Source: Planctomycetaceae bacterium (GTDB lineage Bacteria; Planctomycetota; Planctomycetia; Isosphaerales; Isosphaeraceae). From it: 16,732 nucleotides of DNA. Both the position numbers and the translations under genes were made by a program. A model generated the notes under the pieces. That model made no database searches and had not been told where the DNA came from. It was given only the letters and a program-made list of their open reading frames with translations. Where the stretch lies: the NCBI GenBank assembly GCA_019232645.1, contig JAFANO010000607.1, positions 1-16,732 on the forward strand, in the 5' to 3' direction. Shown here one piece after another: positions 6,831 to 14,192 of this stretch; position 1 is the stretch's first letter, and every line of letters begins with the position of its first letter.

Positions 6831-8963
6831 ATGGCCACCATGGACAGCGACCCCGCACATTTGAAGTCGATCCGCAACATCGGGATCATCGCGCACATCG
6901 ACGCCGGCAAGACGACCACGACCGAACGCATCCTCTACTACACCGGCGAGATCCACCGGATGGGCGACGTGGACAAGGGGTCCACGGTCACCGACTACCT
7001 CGACGAGGAGCGCGAGCGGGGGATCACGATCGTCGCCGCGGCGATCACCTGCCGCTGGAAGGATCCCGCGGGCCACCCGATCACGATCAATATCATCGAC
7101 ACCCCCGGCCACGTCGACTTCACGGCCGAGGTCGAGCGTTCGCTCCGCGTCCTCGACGGCGCCATCGTCATTTTCTCGGCCGTCGAGGGGGTCGAGGCGC
7201 AGAGCGAGACCGTCTGGCGGCAGGCGGCCAAGTACCACGTCCCCCGGCTCTGCTTCATCAACAAGATGGACCGCATCGGCGCCGAGTTCGAGCGGGTCTT
7301 CGACGAGATCCGCGAGCGGCTCGAGAGCCACCCGATCCCGGTGCAGATCCCCATCGGCGCCGGGCCCGAGGGGACGATGGGCGAGTTCCAGGGCCTGATC
7401 GACCTGATCACGATGCGGGCCCTCCACTTCAAGACCGAGGACCTGGGCTCGACCTACACCGAGGACGAGATCCCCGAGGGCCTCCGCGCCGGGGCCGAGG
7501 CCTGGCGGGAGACGATGCTCAACGCCCTGGCCGACTTCGACGAGGAGTTCACCGAGGCCTACATGGCCCACCTCGAAGGGGCCGAGCTCACCGAGTCCCA
7601 GATCGTCGCGGCGCTGCGGCGGGCGACCCTGACCGGCCGGGCGCAGCCGGTCCTCTGCGGGTCGAGCTTCAAGTACGTCGGCGTCCAGCAGTTGCTCGAC
7701 GCCGTGGGGGCCTACCTGCCGAGCCCCCTGGATCGGCCTCCGGTGGTCGGGCACCACCCCAAGAAGGGGACCGAGATCACCCGCCGCCCCCGCGTCGACG
7801 ACCCCTTCTGCGGGCTCGTCTTCAAGATCACCAACGACCAGCACGGCGACCTGGCGTTCGTCCGCGTCTACTCGGGCGAGCTCAAGGCCGGTAGTCGCGT
7901 CTACAACCCGGGCAGGGACAAGAAGGAGATCTGCTCGAGGCTCTACCACATCCGCGCCGACGAGCGCGAGCGGGTCGAGCGGGTCGCGGCCGGCGACATC
8001 GTCGGCGTCGTCGGGCTCAAGGAGTCGGTCACCGGCGACACCCTCTGCGACGCCGCCCACCCGATCCTCCTCGAGCGGATCGAGTTCCCCGAGACCGTCA
8101 TCAGCATGTCGATCGAGCCGGTCAGCTCGGCCGACAAGGGGAAGCTGGCCGACACCCTCAACGCGCTGGCGCGCGAGGACCCGACGTTCGCCTTCAAGTT
8201 CAACGAGGAGACCGGCCAGACGCTCATCTCGGGCATGGGCGAGCTGCACCTGGAGATCCTCAAGAACCGGATGATCCGCGACTACAACCTGAAGGTGCAC
8301 GTCGGCCGTCCCCGGGTCAGCTACCGCGAGACGATCAAGCACGCCGTCAAGCGCGTGCAGGGGACCTGCATCCGCCAGACCGGCGGGGCGGGGCTCTACG
8401 CCAAGGTCACCATCGACCTCGAGCCCGAGGTCCAGCCCAAGGGGGCGCCCGTGCTGGCGTTCGTCACCAAGCTCAAGGGGGGCGTCATCCCCTCCGAGTT
8501 CCTGCCGGCGATCGAGGCCGGCCTGCGCGAGGAGGCCAAGTCGGGGGGCCGCACCGGCTACCCGCTGGTCGACCTCAAGGTGACCCTCGTCGACGGCGAC
8601 ACCCACGACGTCGACTCGAACGACCTGGCCTTCCGCTTCGCCGCGTCCGACGCGCTGCGCAAGGCGGTCCACGAGGCCGGGTCCGTCCTGCTCGAGCCGA
8701 TCATGAGGCTCGAGGTCGTCACGCCCGAGGACTACCTGGGCAACATCACCGCCGACCTCTCCAGCCGCCGCGCCCTGATCGACCGGACGTTCACCCGGGG
8801 CAAGCTGATGGTCATCGAGGCCCGCGCCCCCCTGGAGAAGATGTTCGGCTACTCGACCGCCGTCCGGAGCCTGAGCCAGGGCCGCGCCAGCTACTCGATG
8901 GAGCCGCTGGAATACGCCCCCGCCCCCGAAAGCTTGCTCGAGAGCCTCGCCGGGGGCTGGTGA
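6831..8963 (+). CDS. fusA: Elongation factor G, EFG2-like (spdEFG2/mtEFG2 type)
   Basis: This is a full-length 710-residue translational GTPase. EF-G drives tRNA-mRNA translocation and, with RRF, ribosome recycling. The GTPase motifs are intact: AHIDAGKTT (21-29), the switch I region ending ERERGITI (60-67), DTPGH (90-94) and NKMD (144-147). Domains II-V follow; domain IV shows [15 protein letters not shown] and [12 protein letters not shown], and domain V shows [18 protein letters not shown]. The switch I context [20 protein letters not shown] and the [11 protein letters not shown] segment resemble mitochondrial EFG2 (GDVDDGDTVTDF...) more than the planctomycete spdEFG1 type, which has AHIDSGKTT and ATMDHMELEKERG. 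I therefore infer the EFG2-like branch, whose studied members act mainly in recycling. The ATG at 6831 has no strong Shine-Dalgarno; the ATG at 6840 is an alternative. rpsL, rpsG and tuf are not adjacent. Confidence 0.9.
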   Translation: MATMDSDPAHLKSIRNIGIIAHIDAGKTTTTERILYYTGEIHRMGDVDKGSTVTDYLDEERERGITIVAAAITCRWKDPAGHPITINIIDTPGHVDFTAEVERSLRVLDGAIVIFSAVEGVEAQSETVWRQAAKYHVPRLCFINKMDRIGAEFERVFDEIRERLESHPIPVQIPIGAGPEGTMGEFQGLIDLITMRALHFKTEDLGSTYTEDEIPEGLRAGAEAWRETMLNALADFDEEFTEAYMAHLEGAELTESQIVAALRRATLTGRAQPVLCGSSFKYVGVQQLLDAVGAYLPSPLDRPPVVGHHPKKGTEITRRPRVDDPFCGLVFKITNDQHGDLAFVRVYSGELKAGSRVYNPGRDKKEICSRLYHIRADERERVERVAAGDIVGVVGLKESVTGDTLCDAAHPILLERIEFPETVISMSIEPVSSADKGKLADTLNALAREDPTFAFKFNEETGQTLISGMGELHLEILKNRMIRDYNLKVHVGRPRVSYRETIKHAVKRVQGTCIRQTGGAGLYAKVTIDLEPEVQPKGAPVLAFVTKLKGGVIPSEFLPAIEAGLREEAKSGGRTGYPLVDLKVTLVDGDTHDVDSNDLAFRFAASDALRKAVHEAGSVLLEPIMRLEVVTPEDYLGNITADLSSRRALIDRTFTRGKLMVIEARAPLEKMFGYSTAVRSLSQGRASYSMEPLEYAPAPESLLESLAGGW

Positions 8964-9092
8964 CCCGAAGGCGCGCCCCGCGGGACCGGGTGCCGAAGCA
9001 GGCATGGGCCGACGGAGCCCGGCGGTGCGCGTCCGGTGCCTCGTCATCGAGGCCCCGGAGCCGAGGCTCTCATGCCCGCGTCTCGAGGACGA

Positions 9093-9112
9093 GGCCCCGG
9101 CCACCCGGGGCC
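9093..9112 (+). other. Hairpin downstream of fusA (possible terminator-like structure)
   Basis: An 8-bp perfect stem GGCCCCGG/CCGGGGCC with a 4-nt loop CCAC lies 130 bp after the fusA stop. No T-run follows, so intrinsic termination is doubtful. Confidence 0.4.
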
Positions 9113-9175
9113 GTCCGCCAAGGATCGCCGGGATCCATGGGCGAGCCCAGAAAGAGGAAAATCGTCGAGGAGCCA

Positions 9176-9204
9176 TTGACACCGGCCCGGACTGCCATTA
9201 CATT
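9176..9204 (+). promoter_or_regulatory. Sigma70-type promoter for the S10 operon
   Basis: TTGACA (9176-9181, full consensus) is followed by a 17-bp spacer and TACATT (9199-9204, 4/6 match). Transcription would start near 9211, giving a leader of about 80 nt before the rpsJ GTG. Position, spacing and the unusual AT content for this genome all agree. It implies that rpsJ onward is transcribed independently of fusA. Confidence 0.68.
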
Positions 9205-9213
9205 CTTACTTTC

Positions 9214-9235
9214 CCGCATGACAGATGACATGCGG
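9214..9235 (+). other. Leader hairpin upstream of rpsJ
   Basis: A 7-bp perfect stem CCGCATG/CATGCGG with an 8-nt loop ACAGATGA begins within a few nt of the predicted transcription start. It could be a leader regulatory or stabilising structure, by analogy with S10 leaders elsewhere. No sequence likeness to the E. coli L4-binding leader was seen. Confidence 0.4.
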
Positions 9236-9289
9236 CGCGGGAGGTTCGGGAGACTCGGATCGGCGGTCGTTTGGCGAAGGGAACTACGC

Positions 9290-9622
9290 GTGTCGGGCAT
9301 CAGCAATGAGCGGATCCGCATCCGCATGGAGGCATACGACCACACGATCCTTGACCAGTCGGCCAAGGACATCGTCGACACCGCGAAGCGGACCGAGGCC
9401 ATCGTCCACGGGCCGATCCCGCTGCCCACCCGGATCGAGCGCTACACCGTGCTGCGGAGCCCGCACATCGATAAGAAGTCGCGGGAGCAGTTCGAGATCC
9501 GGACGCACAAGCGGCTGATCGACATCGTCCAGCCAACAAACAAGACCATCGATGCCCTGAACAAGCTCAGCCTGCCCGCGGGCGTCGACATCAAGATCAA
9601 GGCCTCGCCCTCCGGGTCGTGA
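9290..9622 (+). CDS. rpsJ: 30S ribosomal protein S10
   Basis: The product is 110 residues when started at the GTG at 9290, close to the usual 102-105. GTG is chosen because the recognisable S10 fold begins at once ([19 protein letters not shown]) and AAGGGA lies 7 nt upstream. The longer open frame to 8960 would add 110 residues unrelated to S10. Conserved segments include [20 protein letters not shown], the basic [12 protein letters not shown] loop and the C-terminal [12 protein letters not shown]10 is a tertiary binder of the 30S head and also the NusG/NusB partner in transcription antitermination. It is the first gene of the S10 cluster, preceded by its own promoter and separated from rplC by 259 bp with two hairpins. 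Confidence 0.96.
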   Translation: MSGISNERIRIRMEAYDHTILDQSAKDIVDTAKRTEAIVHGPIPLPTRIERYTVLRSPHIDKKSREQFEIRTHKRLIDIVQPTNKTIDALNKLSLPAGVDIKIKASPSGS

Positions 9623-9681
9623 CCGGATCGGATCGTCGCCGACGCATTCGCGGCGCGACGGCGTGGGCGGGGGCGGCCCGG

Positions 9682-9754
9682 GCGTCACGGGGGTGCTCTC
9701 TGAGGCCCGTGACGCTCGTGGCATTCATCGGGACCGCGGGGAGGTCCCCCGCGG
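9682..9754 (+). other. Two tandem hairpins between rpsJ and rplC
   Basis: The first has a 10-bp perfect stem GCGTCACGGG/CCCGTGACGC (9682-9691, 9706-9715) with a 14-nt loop. The second has an 8-bp stem CCGCGGGG/CCCCGCGG (9734-9741, 9747-9754) with a 5-nt loop. An A-run (about 9807-9814) follows about 50 bp later. Without a T-run they look like processing or attenuation structures rather than an intrinsic terminator. Confidence 0.5.
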
Positions 9755-9881
9755 CCCGCCGAGCGAGGCGACGTGGTGCGAGGCCACGCGCCGCGCCGGG
9801 TATTGAAAAAAAACTCAGGGTCAACCTCACCGGGCGGCGCCGCCGGCCCCGGCAGTGGATGATTGACGACGGAGTTTCGCG

Positions 9882-10514
9882 ATGCGCGTCGGACTGCTCG
9901 GCCGTAAAGTCGGCATGACCCAGATCTTCGAGGCCGACGGCACCGCCGTCCCGATCACGGTCCTGGAATGCGGCCCGTGCACCGTGCTCCAGGTCCGGAC
10001 GGAGGAGCGCGACGGCTATCACGCGCTGCAGCTCGGTTTCGCCGATAAGAAGCGGAAGAGCGCGACCCAGGCCGAGCGCGGACACGCCCGCCGGGTCGAC
10101 GCCGAGCCGAAGCGCTACGTCCGCGAGATCCGCCAGGACGGCCCGAGCGACGTGGCCGAGGGCCAGACCCTCACGGTCGAGGTCTTCGGCGCGATCCCGC
10201 GCGTCGACGTCATCGGCACGAGCAAGGGGCGGGGCTACTCGGGCGTCGTCAAGCGGCACGGCTTCAAGGGCCTCCGGGCATCGCACGGCGTCAAGCGGAT
10301 GCACCGCCACCCCGGCTCCTCCGGCCCCAGCGCCGACCCGGCCCACACCCGCAAGGGGATCCGCAAGCCCGGCCAGTACGGCAATGCCCGGATCACCGCG
10401 CGGAACCTCAAAGTCGTCCGGGTCGACCCGACCAACAATCTGCTCCTGGTCCGGGGCGCCGTCCCCGGCCCCAACGGCGGGTTCCTCACGGTCCGCCAGA
10501 CGAACAAGGTTTGA
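9882..10514 (+). CDS. rplC: 50S ribosomal protein L3
   Basis: The 210-residue product has the L3 start MRVGLLGRKVGMTQIF, the HGFKGLRASHG segment, and the conserved extension KPGQYGNARITARNLKVVR followed by LLVRGAVPGPNGGFLTVR. L3 is an early 23S assembly protein whose extension reaches toward the peptidyl-transferase centre. The length is normal. GACGGAG lies upstream of the ATG at 9882. Gaps are unusually wide on both sides: 259 bp to rpsJ and 369 bp to rplD, the latter filled by an AT-rich repeat island. Confidence 0.97.
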   Translation: MRVGLLGRKVGMTQIFEADGTAVPITVLECGPCTVLQVRTEERDGYHALQLGFADKKRKSATQAERGHARRVDAEPKRYVREIRQDGPSDVAEGQTLTVEVFGAIPRVDVIGTSKGRGYSGVVKRHGFKGLRASHGVKRMHRHPGSSGPSADPAHTRKGIRKPGQYGNARITARNLKVVRVDPTNNLLLVRGAVPGPNGGFLTVRQTNKV

Positions 10515-10883
10515 TACGTGTCCCGATGATTTTGTGTACTCTGTCTGGATGTCGGATTCGGGATTCCGAATTCTGGATGTAGGATTCGAGATTCCGAATT
10601 CCGGATCTCGAATCCGAGATCAGATTCTGAATTCCAGATTCCGAATTCCGGATCTCGAATCAGAATCTCGAATCCGAAAATCGAGATCTCGAATCCGGGA
10701 TCTCGAATCCGACATGAGACACCGAGTTCCGGATCTCGAATCCGAAAATCGAGATCTCGAATCCGGAATCTCGAATCCGAGATTTCCAATGGCCATCCCT
10801 CAGACCGGGTATACGAAATCCCTGGAACCCGTCAGAGAGAATCACCCGAGCTCGAGGCAGAATCCCCGCGGAATGGAACCGGG
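10515..10883. other. rplC-rplD intergenic region with repeat island
   Basis: This 369-bp gap breaks the normally tight rplC-rplD pair. Most of it (10552-10787) is the CTCGAATC repeat island; the last ~95 bp before rplD return to ordinary composition. No gene is supported. Confidence 0.75.
10552..10787. repeat. Dense CTCGAATC/GATTCGAG repeat island inside the S10 operon
   Basis: The word CTCGAATC occurs eight times (10607, 10654, 10667, 10688, 10702, 10735, 10756 and 10770), plus one GATTCGAG at 10583 in the other orientation. A 48-bp unit is duplicated with one mismatch (10665-10712 and 10733-10780, offset 68). The units are palindromic: TCGAGATCTCGA at 10681-10692 and 10749-10760, and GATCTCG-AATC-CGAGATC at 10604-10621. 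Spacing is irregular, so this is not a CRISPR array. It is much AT-richer than the genes on either side. Confidence 0.95.
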
Positions 10884-11720
10884 ATGGATGGGAACATGTT
10901 GACCGTGCCCGTATACAACCCCGCCGGCGAGAAGGTGGGGGAGGAATCGATCGACCCCGCCGACTTCGGCGGCGGGGTCAACAAGCAGCTCCTGCACGAC
11001 GTCGTGCTGATGCACCTGGCCAACCGCCGCGTGGGCACGGTCAACACGCGGGGCCGCGCCGACGTCGCCGGGTCGGGCAAGAAGCTGTTCCGCCAGAAGG
11101 GGACGGGCAACGCCCGCGCCGGCGCCAAGCGGACCAACAAGCGCAAGGGCGGCGGCGTGGCCTTTGCCCGCCGCAACCGCGACTACAGCTATGCGATCCC
11201 CAAGCGAGCCGTCCGCGCCGCGATCCGGATGGCGCTGCTGTCCAAGTTCCAGGACGGCCAGGCGCTGGTCATCGACGGCTTGAACCTCTCGGAGCCCAAG
11301 ACCAAGGTGGTCGCGCAGGCGCTCCGGGCGATCCGGAGGCCCGACCTGACTGAGGACGAGGCGACCGTCGCCGTCGGCGAGACCAAGGCGCAGGCCCTCA
11401 GCCGGACACTCGACCACCGCTCGATCCTGATCGGCCTGCCGGCGCACGACCCCACCTTCTACCGCAGCGCGCGGAACATCGAGGGGGTCCAGGTCGCACA
11501 CGTGGCCGACTTCAACACCTACGACATCCTCAAGCAGCGCTACCTGCTGCTGACCCGCGAGGCACTGGCGGTCCTCAAGCAGCGGGTCAAGGAGAAGGTG
11601 GGCCGCCGTCCGGCGCCGGGGGCCACCCCGGCCGAGGGCCAGGCCGAGAGCGCCACAACCACAACCTCAACCGACGCCGACGTCGAAGCCGTCGCCGCGC
11701 CGGCCGACCCGGAGGGCTGA
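10884..11720 (+). CDS. rplD: 50S ribosomal protein L4 with C-terminal extension
   Basis: The 278-residue product shows the L4 core: VPVYNPAGEKVGEESIDP, LHDVVLMHLANRRVGTVNT, the basic loop GSGKKLFRQKGTGNARAG, and RNIEGVQVAHVADFNTYDIL near the usual C-terminus. L4 lines the exit tunnel and in enterobacteria represses its own operon. Usual length is about 205; here about 60 extra residues follow (GRRPAPGATPAEG, then a TTTTSTDADVEA tail), Ala/Thr/acid-rich and probably disordered. The ATG at 10896 (MLTVPVYN) fits the family N-terminus slightly better than 10884, and neither has a strong Shine-Dalgarno. rplW follows after 10 bp, so the two are probably coupled. Confidence 0.95.
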   Translation: MDGNMLTVPVYNPAGEKVGEESIDPADFGGGVNKQLLHDVVLMHLANRRVGTVNTRGRADVAGSGKKLFRQKGTGNARAGAKRTNKRKGGGVAFARRNRDYSYAIPKRAVRAAIRMALLSKFQDGQALVIDGLNLSEPKTKVVAQALRAIRRPDLTEDEATVAVGETKAQALSRTLDHRSILIGLPAHDPTFYRSARNIEGVQVAHVADFNTYDILKQRYLLLTREALAVLKQRVKEKVGRRPAPGATPAEGQAESATTTTSTDADVEAVAAPADPEG

Positions 11721-11730
11721 GAGGTCGATC

Positions 11731-12057
11731 ATGGTCACGCTCCGTCGTCCCCCGCAATATGAGCGCCCTGGCCCGAAGCTCGAGCCGTACCAGGTGATCC
11801 TCCGCCCCTTGATCACCGAGAAGGCCACGCACCTCTCGGAGCGGCACAACGCCTACACCTTCGAGGTGAACGCGCTGGCCACCAAGACCGAGATCAAGCG
11901 GGCCGTCGAGGAGTTGTTCCAGGTCAAGGTGGCCGACGTCCGGACCCAGAACCGCCGGGGCAAGCTCCGCCGCCACCGGCTCAAGATGGGCCGGATGCGG
12001 AACTGGAAGAAGGCGATCGTCGCGCTGCACGAGGATTATCGGATCGATTTCTATTGA
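11731..12057 (+). CDS. rplW: 50S ribosomal protein L23
   Basis: The 108-residue product contains the L23 signatures VILRPLITEKATHLSERHNA, YTFEVNALATKTEIKRAVEE and VKVADVRTQNRRGKLRR. L23 sits at the tunnel exit and docks trigger factor and SRP. An ~18-residue Pro/Arg-rich N-terminal extension (LRRPPQYERPGPKLEPYQ) precedes the core. GAGAGG upstream of the ATG supports the start; the gap to rplD is 10 bp. Confidence 0.96.
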   Translation: MVTLRRPPQYERPGPKLEPYQVILRPLITEKATHLSERHNAYTFEVNALATKTEIKRAVEELFQVKVADVRTQNRRGKLRRHRLKMGRMRNWKKAIVALHEDYRIDFY

Positions 12058-12085
12058 GAACGGGGCCGTCGATCATCGGCGTCCC

Positions 12086-12109
12086 GCCGCGAGCCCCGGG
12101 CTCGGCGGC
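12086..12109 (+). other. Hairpin between rplW and rplB
   Basis: GCCGC-GAGCC (12086-12095) pairs with GGCTC-(G)-GCGGC (12099-12109), a 10-bp stem with one bulged G and a 3-nt loop. It lies in the 99-bp junction, 47 bp before the rplB start. Confidence 0.45.
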
Positions 12110-12156
12110 TGAGGTCAGGCCGAGGCGGCGACGGCGACGAGGGATGCGACCGCGTC

Positions 12157-13017
12157 ATGGGTATCCGCTACTACAAACCGACCAGCCCCGGGCGGCGGAA
12201 CGCCTCGGTCAGCGACTTCTCCGAGCTGACCGACAAGAACAAGAAGCCCGAGAAGAGCCTGACCGAGCCGCTCAAGAAGAAGGGGGGCCGGAACAACCAG
12301 GGGTTCATCACCGCCCGGCACCGCGGCGGCGGCCACAAGCGGATGTACCGGATGATCGACTTCCGCCGCAACGACCGCGACGGCGTCCCGGCCGAGGTCA
12401 CGCACATCGAGTACGACCCCAACCGCTCGGCCCGGATCGCCCTGATCCGGTACCCCGACGGCGCGAAGCGGTATATCATCGCGCCCGAGGGGCTGAAGGC
12501 GGGGATGACCGTCACCAGCGGCCCGAACGCCGAGCCGAAGCTCGGCAACTGCCTGCCGATGTCGCGGATCCCGACCGGCATGACGATCCACAACCTCGAG
12601 ATGCAGCCGGGGGGCGGGGCCAAGCTCTGCCGCTCGGCGGGCGTCGGCGCCGTGCTGACGGCCCGCGAGGGGGACTGGGCCCAGATCACCCTTCCCTCGG
12701 GCGAGGTCCGGCGGATCCCGGCGGCCTGCCGCGCCTCGATCGGGACGGTCGGCAACGCCGACCACATCAACATCCGACTGGGCAAGGCGGGCCGGAGTCG
12801 CTGGCTCGGCCGTCGCCCGCACGTCCGGGGCGTGGCGATGAACCCGGTCGATCACCCGATGGGCGGCGGCGAGGGCCGGACCTCGGGCGGCCGCCATCCC
12901 TGCTCGCCCACCGGCAAGCTGGCCAAGGGGGGCAAGACCCGCCGCCGCCGCAAGCCGTCGAACTCGGCCATCATCCGGCGCCGCCGGAGCGTCCGGTATG
13001 GCCAGTTGAAACTCTAG
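12157..13017 (+). CDS. rplB: 50S ribosomal protein L2
   Basis: The 286-residue product has the L2 landmarks: [20 protein letters not shown], the [20 protein letters not shown] segment, and the C-terminal [20 protein letters not shown] loop that reaches toward the peptidyl-transferase centre. The catalytically discussed His of VDHP is kept; the second His of the common HPH is Met, as in several other phyla. The end is Arg/Lys-rich ([10 protein letters not shown]). Length is normal. The start at 12157 has only a weak Shine-Dalgarno. Gaps of 99 bp before and 148 bp after both carry hairpins. Confidence 0.97.
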   Translation: MGIRYYKPTSPGRRNASVSDFSELTDKNKKPEKSLTEPLKKKGGRNNQGFITARHRGGGHKRMYRMIDFRRNDRDGVPAEVTHIEYDPNRSARIALIRYPDGAKRYIIAPEGLKAGMTVTSGPNAEPKLGNCLPMSRIPTGMTIHNLEMQPGGGAKLCRSAGVGAVLTAREGDWAQITLPSGEVRRIPAACRASIGTVGNADHINIRLGKAGRSRWLGRRPHVRGVAMNPVDHPMGGGEGRTSGGRHPCSPTGKLAKGGKTRRRRKPSNSAIIRRRRSVRYGQLKL

Positions 13018-13051
13018 CCGGCACGCCGCACGCCGCGCCTGCCGCCTCACG

Positions 13052-13082
13052 GCCGGCCGTCGTTCCGGGGACGACGGCCGGC
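13052..13082 (+). other. 12-bp-stem hairpin between rplB and rpsS
   Basis: GCCGGCCGTCGT (13052-13063) pairs perfectly with ACGACGGCCGGC (13071-13082) across the loop TCCGGGG. It lies 35 bp after the rplB stop. No T-run follows, so read-through is expected or Rho would be needed. A shorter one, GCGACG/CGTCGC, lies near 13105-13122. Confidence 0.6.
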
Positions 13083-13165
13083 TGCTCCGTGTTCAAGACC
13101 AAAGCGACGAAACCCCGTCGCCCGTTTCGAGCCCCTGATTTTGTCAGGTCCGGGACCAAACATTT

Positions 13166-13450
13166 ATGGGACGTTCGTCGAAGAAGGGCCCGTACGTCGT
13201 CGAGCGGCTGCTCGACAAGGTGGACCGGGCCGAGCAGACCGGCAGCCGCGAACCGATCAAGACCTGGGCGCGCGCCTGCACGATCGTGCCCGAGTTCGTG
13301 GGCAAGAACTTCGCCATCCACAACGGCCGGAACTTCATCAAGCTCTACGTGACCGAGGACATGGTCGGCCACAAGCTCGGCGAGTTCGCGCCGACGCGGA
13401 CCTTCCGGGGCCACGGCGGCAAGGCCGCCAAGGGTGCCGGCCGCAAGTAA
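13166..13450 (+). CDS. rpsS: 30S ribosomal protein S19
   Basis: The 94-residue product is a standard-length S19: [58 protein letters not shown] and [16 protein letters not shown]. It binds the 30S head together with S13. The upstream Shine-Dalgarno is weak. A small GGGTCCC/GGGACCC inverted repeat directly follows the stop (13452-13466). The next gene, rplV, is 339 bp away rather than adjacent as in most bacteria. Confidence 0.96.
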   Translation: MGRSSKKGPYVVERLLDKVDRAEQTGSREPIKTWARACTIVPEFVGKNFAIHNGRNFIKLYVTEDMVGHKLGEFAPTRTFRGHGGKAAKGAGRK

Positions 13451-13488
13451 TGGGTCCCAGGGACCCCGTGCGACCGGTCCGAGGATGG

Positions 13489-13533
13489 GAAATTTGAGAT
13501 TCGAGATTCCCAATTATTCCCAATTCGAGAGAG
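13489..13533. repeat. GATTCGAG-family island after rpsS
   Basis: The island contains GAGATTCGAGATTCCCAATT and then CCCAATTCGAGAG. GATTCGAG is at 13498-13505. It shares the core word with the islands at 2.7 kb and 10.6 kb and the CCCAATTATT word with the partner island at 13640. Confidence 0.8.
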
Positions 13534-13639
13534 GAATTGCGCAGCCGTGGACATCAGTCCCTAGTCGTATGACGGTTTGGAGCAGGTGGGTGAGGGGCGG
13601 GTTCGCCGTACCGTCCGGTGGTAGCGAGGGGTTATACCC

Positions 13640-13680
13640 AATTATTTTCGAATCTCGAATTCGAACTCTCGAATTTGGAA
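13640..13680. repeat. GATTCGAG-family island before rplV, inverted partner
   Basis: The island begins CCAATTATTTTCGAATCTCG and continues AATTCGAACTCTCGAATTTGG. It carries CTCGAATT twice, the opposite orientation to the 13489 island, which suggests an element with inverted ends or inverted copies. Confidence 0.75.
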
Positions 13681-13733
13681 GTCCAGGCAGGGCGCCCCAA
13701 CGATAACGATCTGGAGCGCGGATCAGGCAGGCG

Positions 13734-13762
13734 GTCGGGTGCGCCTGGCGCACCCACCCGAC
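13734..13762. repeat. REP-like palindrome upstream of rplV
   Basis: GTCGGGTGCG (13734-13743) faces CGC (13749-13751) and ACCCGAC (13756-13762); the alternative pairing is GGGTGCG/CGCACCC with loop CCTGG. A related GGGTGGGC/GCCCACCC palindrome lies before rplN. GGTGGGC- or GGTGCGC-type palindromes are frequent intergenic repeats in GC-rich genomes. Confidence 0.6.
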
Positions 13763-13789
13763 GATATCGATGGCATGAGAGACCCGGCC

Positions 13790-14173
13790 ATGAGCCCCCT
13801 CGCTGAATACACCGCCAAGCACCGCTTCGCCCGGATCTCGGTGCGCAAGGTCCGGCCGCTGCTCGACCTGGTGCGCGGCAAATACGCCGACGACGCCATG
13901 GACCTCCTCAAGTTCATGCCGCACCGCGGGGCGCGGCTGATCGAGAAGGTGCTCAAGAGCGCGATGGCCAACGCCGAGGACCGCGGCGTCCGCAAGGTCG
14001 GCAACCTGGTCGTCGTCGACGCCCGCGGCGACGGCGGCCCGATGTTCAAGCGGCTGATGCCCCGGGCGCGGGGCATGGCGTACATGATCCGCCGGCGCAG
14101 CGCGCACATCTCGATTGGCCTGACCGACCTGAGCGCGCCGGCCGACGGCACCTCGGACAAGGACCGGGATTAA
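13790..14173 (+). CDS. rplV: 50S ribosomal protein L22
   Basis: Started at the ATG at 13790 the product is 127 residues. The core is clear: AKHRFARISVRKVRPLLDLV, the KSAMANAEDRGV helix, and the tunnel-lining hairpin GPMFKRLMPRARGMAYMIRR. The 13790 start is preferred over 13775 or the GTG at 13739 because GAGAG lies upstream at good distance and the family N-terminus begins here; the earlier starts would translate the REP-like palindrome. L22 lines the exit tunnel with L4. rpsC follows after 19 bp. Confidence 0.94.
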   Translation: MSPLAEYTAKHRFARISVRKVRPLLDLVRGKYADDAMDLLKFMPHRGARLIEKVLKSAMANAEDRGVRKVGNLVVVDARGDGGPMFKRLMPRARGMAYMIRRRSAHISIGLTDLSAPADGTSDKDRD

Positions 14174-14192
14174 CCCCGAAGGACGCAGACCC

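Larger units (their letters stand above)
8964..9289. other. fusA-rpsJ intergenic region
   Basis: These 326 bp contain a GC-rich hairpin at 9093-9112 (GGCCCCGG-CCAC-CCGGGGCC), a sigma70-like promoter at 9176-9204 and a leader hairpin at 9214-9235. The frame in front of rpsJ is open here, but it shows no S10 homology and is not translated in this reading. Confidence 0.65.
13451..13789. other. rpsS-rplV intergenic region with repeats
   Basis: This 339-bp gap interrupts a normally tight junction. It holds a small hairpin right after rpsS (13452-13466), two AT-rich GATTCGAG-type islands (13489-13533 and 13640-13680) around ~105 bp of ordinary sequence, and a REP-like palindrome (13734-13762) directly before rplV. 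No gene is supported. Confidence 0.7.

Noticed and set aside
6597..9182. 861-codon open frame on the minus strand opposite fusA
   Set aside because: It lies antisense to an unmistakable full-length EF-G; long antisense frames are expected in GC-rich coding DNA, and the translation is low-complexity Asp/Leu/Gly/Val-rich with no family resemblance.
8960..9289. 110-codon N-terminal extension of rpsJ overlapping the fusA stop
   Set aside because: No S10 has it, the residues are unrelated Arg-rich sequence, and a promoter plus leader hairpin lie inside it.
10552..10787. CRISPR-array look of the repeat island
   Set aside because: Repeat spacing is irregular, the spacers are themselves repeat-derived, the repeat core is 8-12 bp, and no cas gene is nearby.
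12826..12882. Loss of the second His of the L2 HPH motif (VDHPM)
   Set aside because: The first, functionally discussed His is present, and HPM is a known natural variant in other phyla.
13739..13789. Upstream GTG/ATG starts for rplV
   Set aside because: They would translate the REP-like palindrome and add residues absent from L22; the ATG at 13790 has GAGAG upstream and the family N-terminus.
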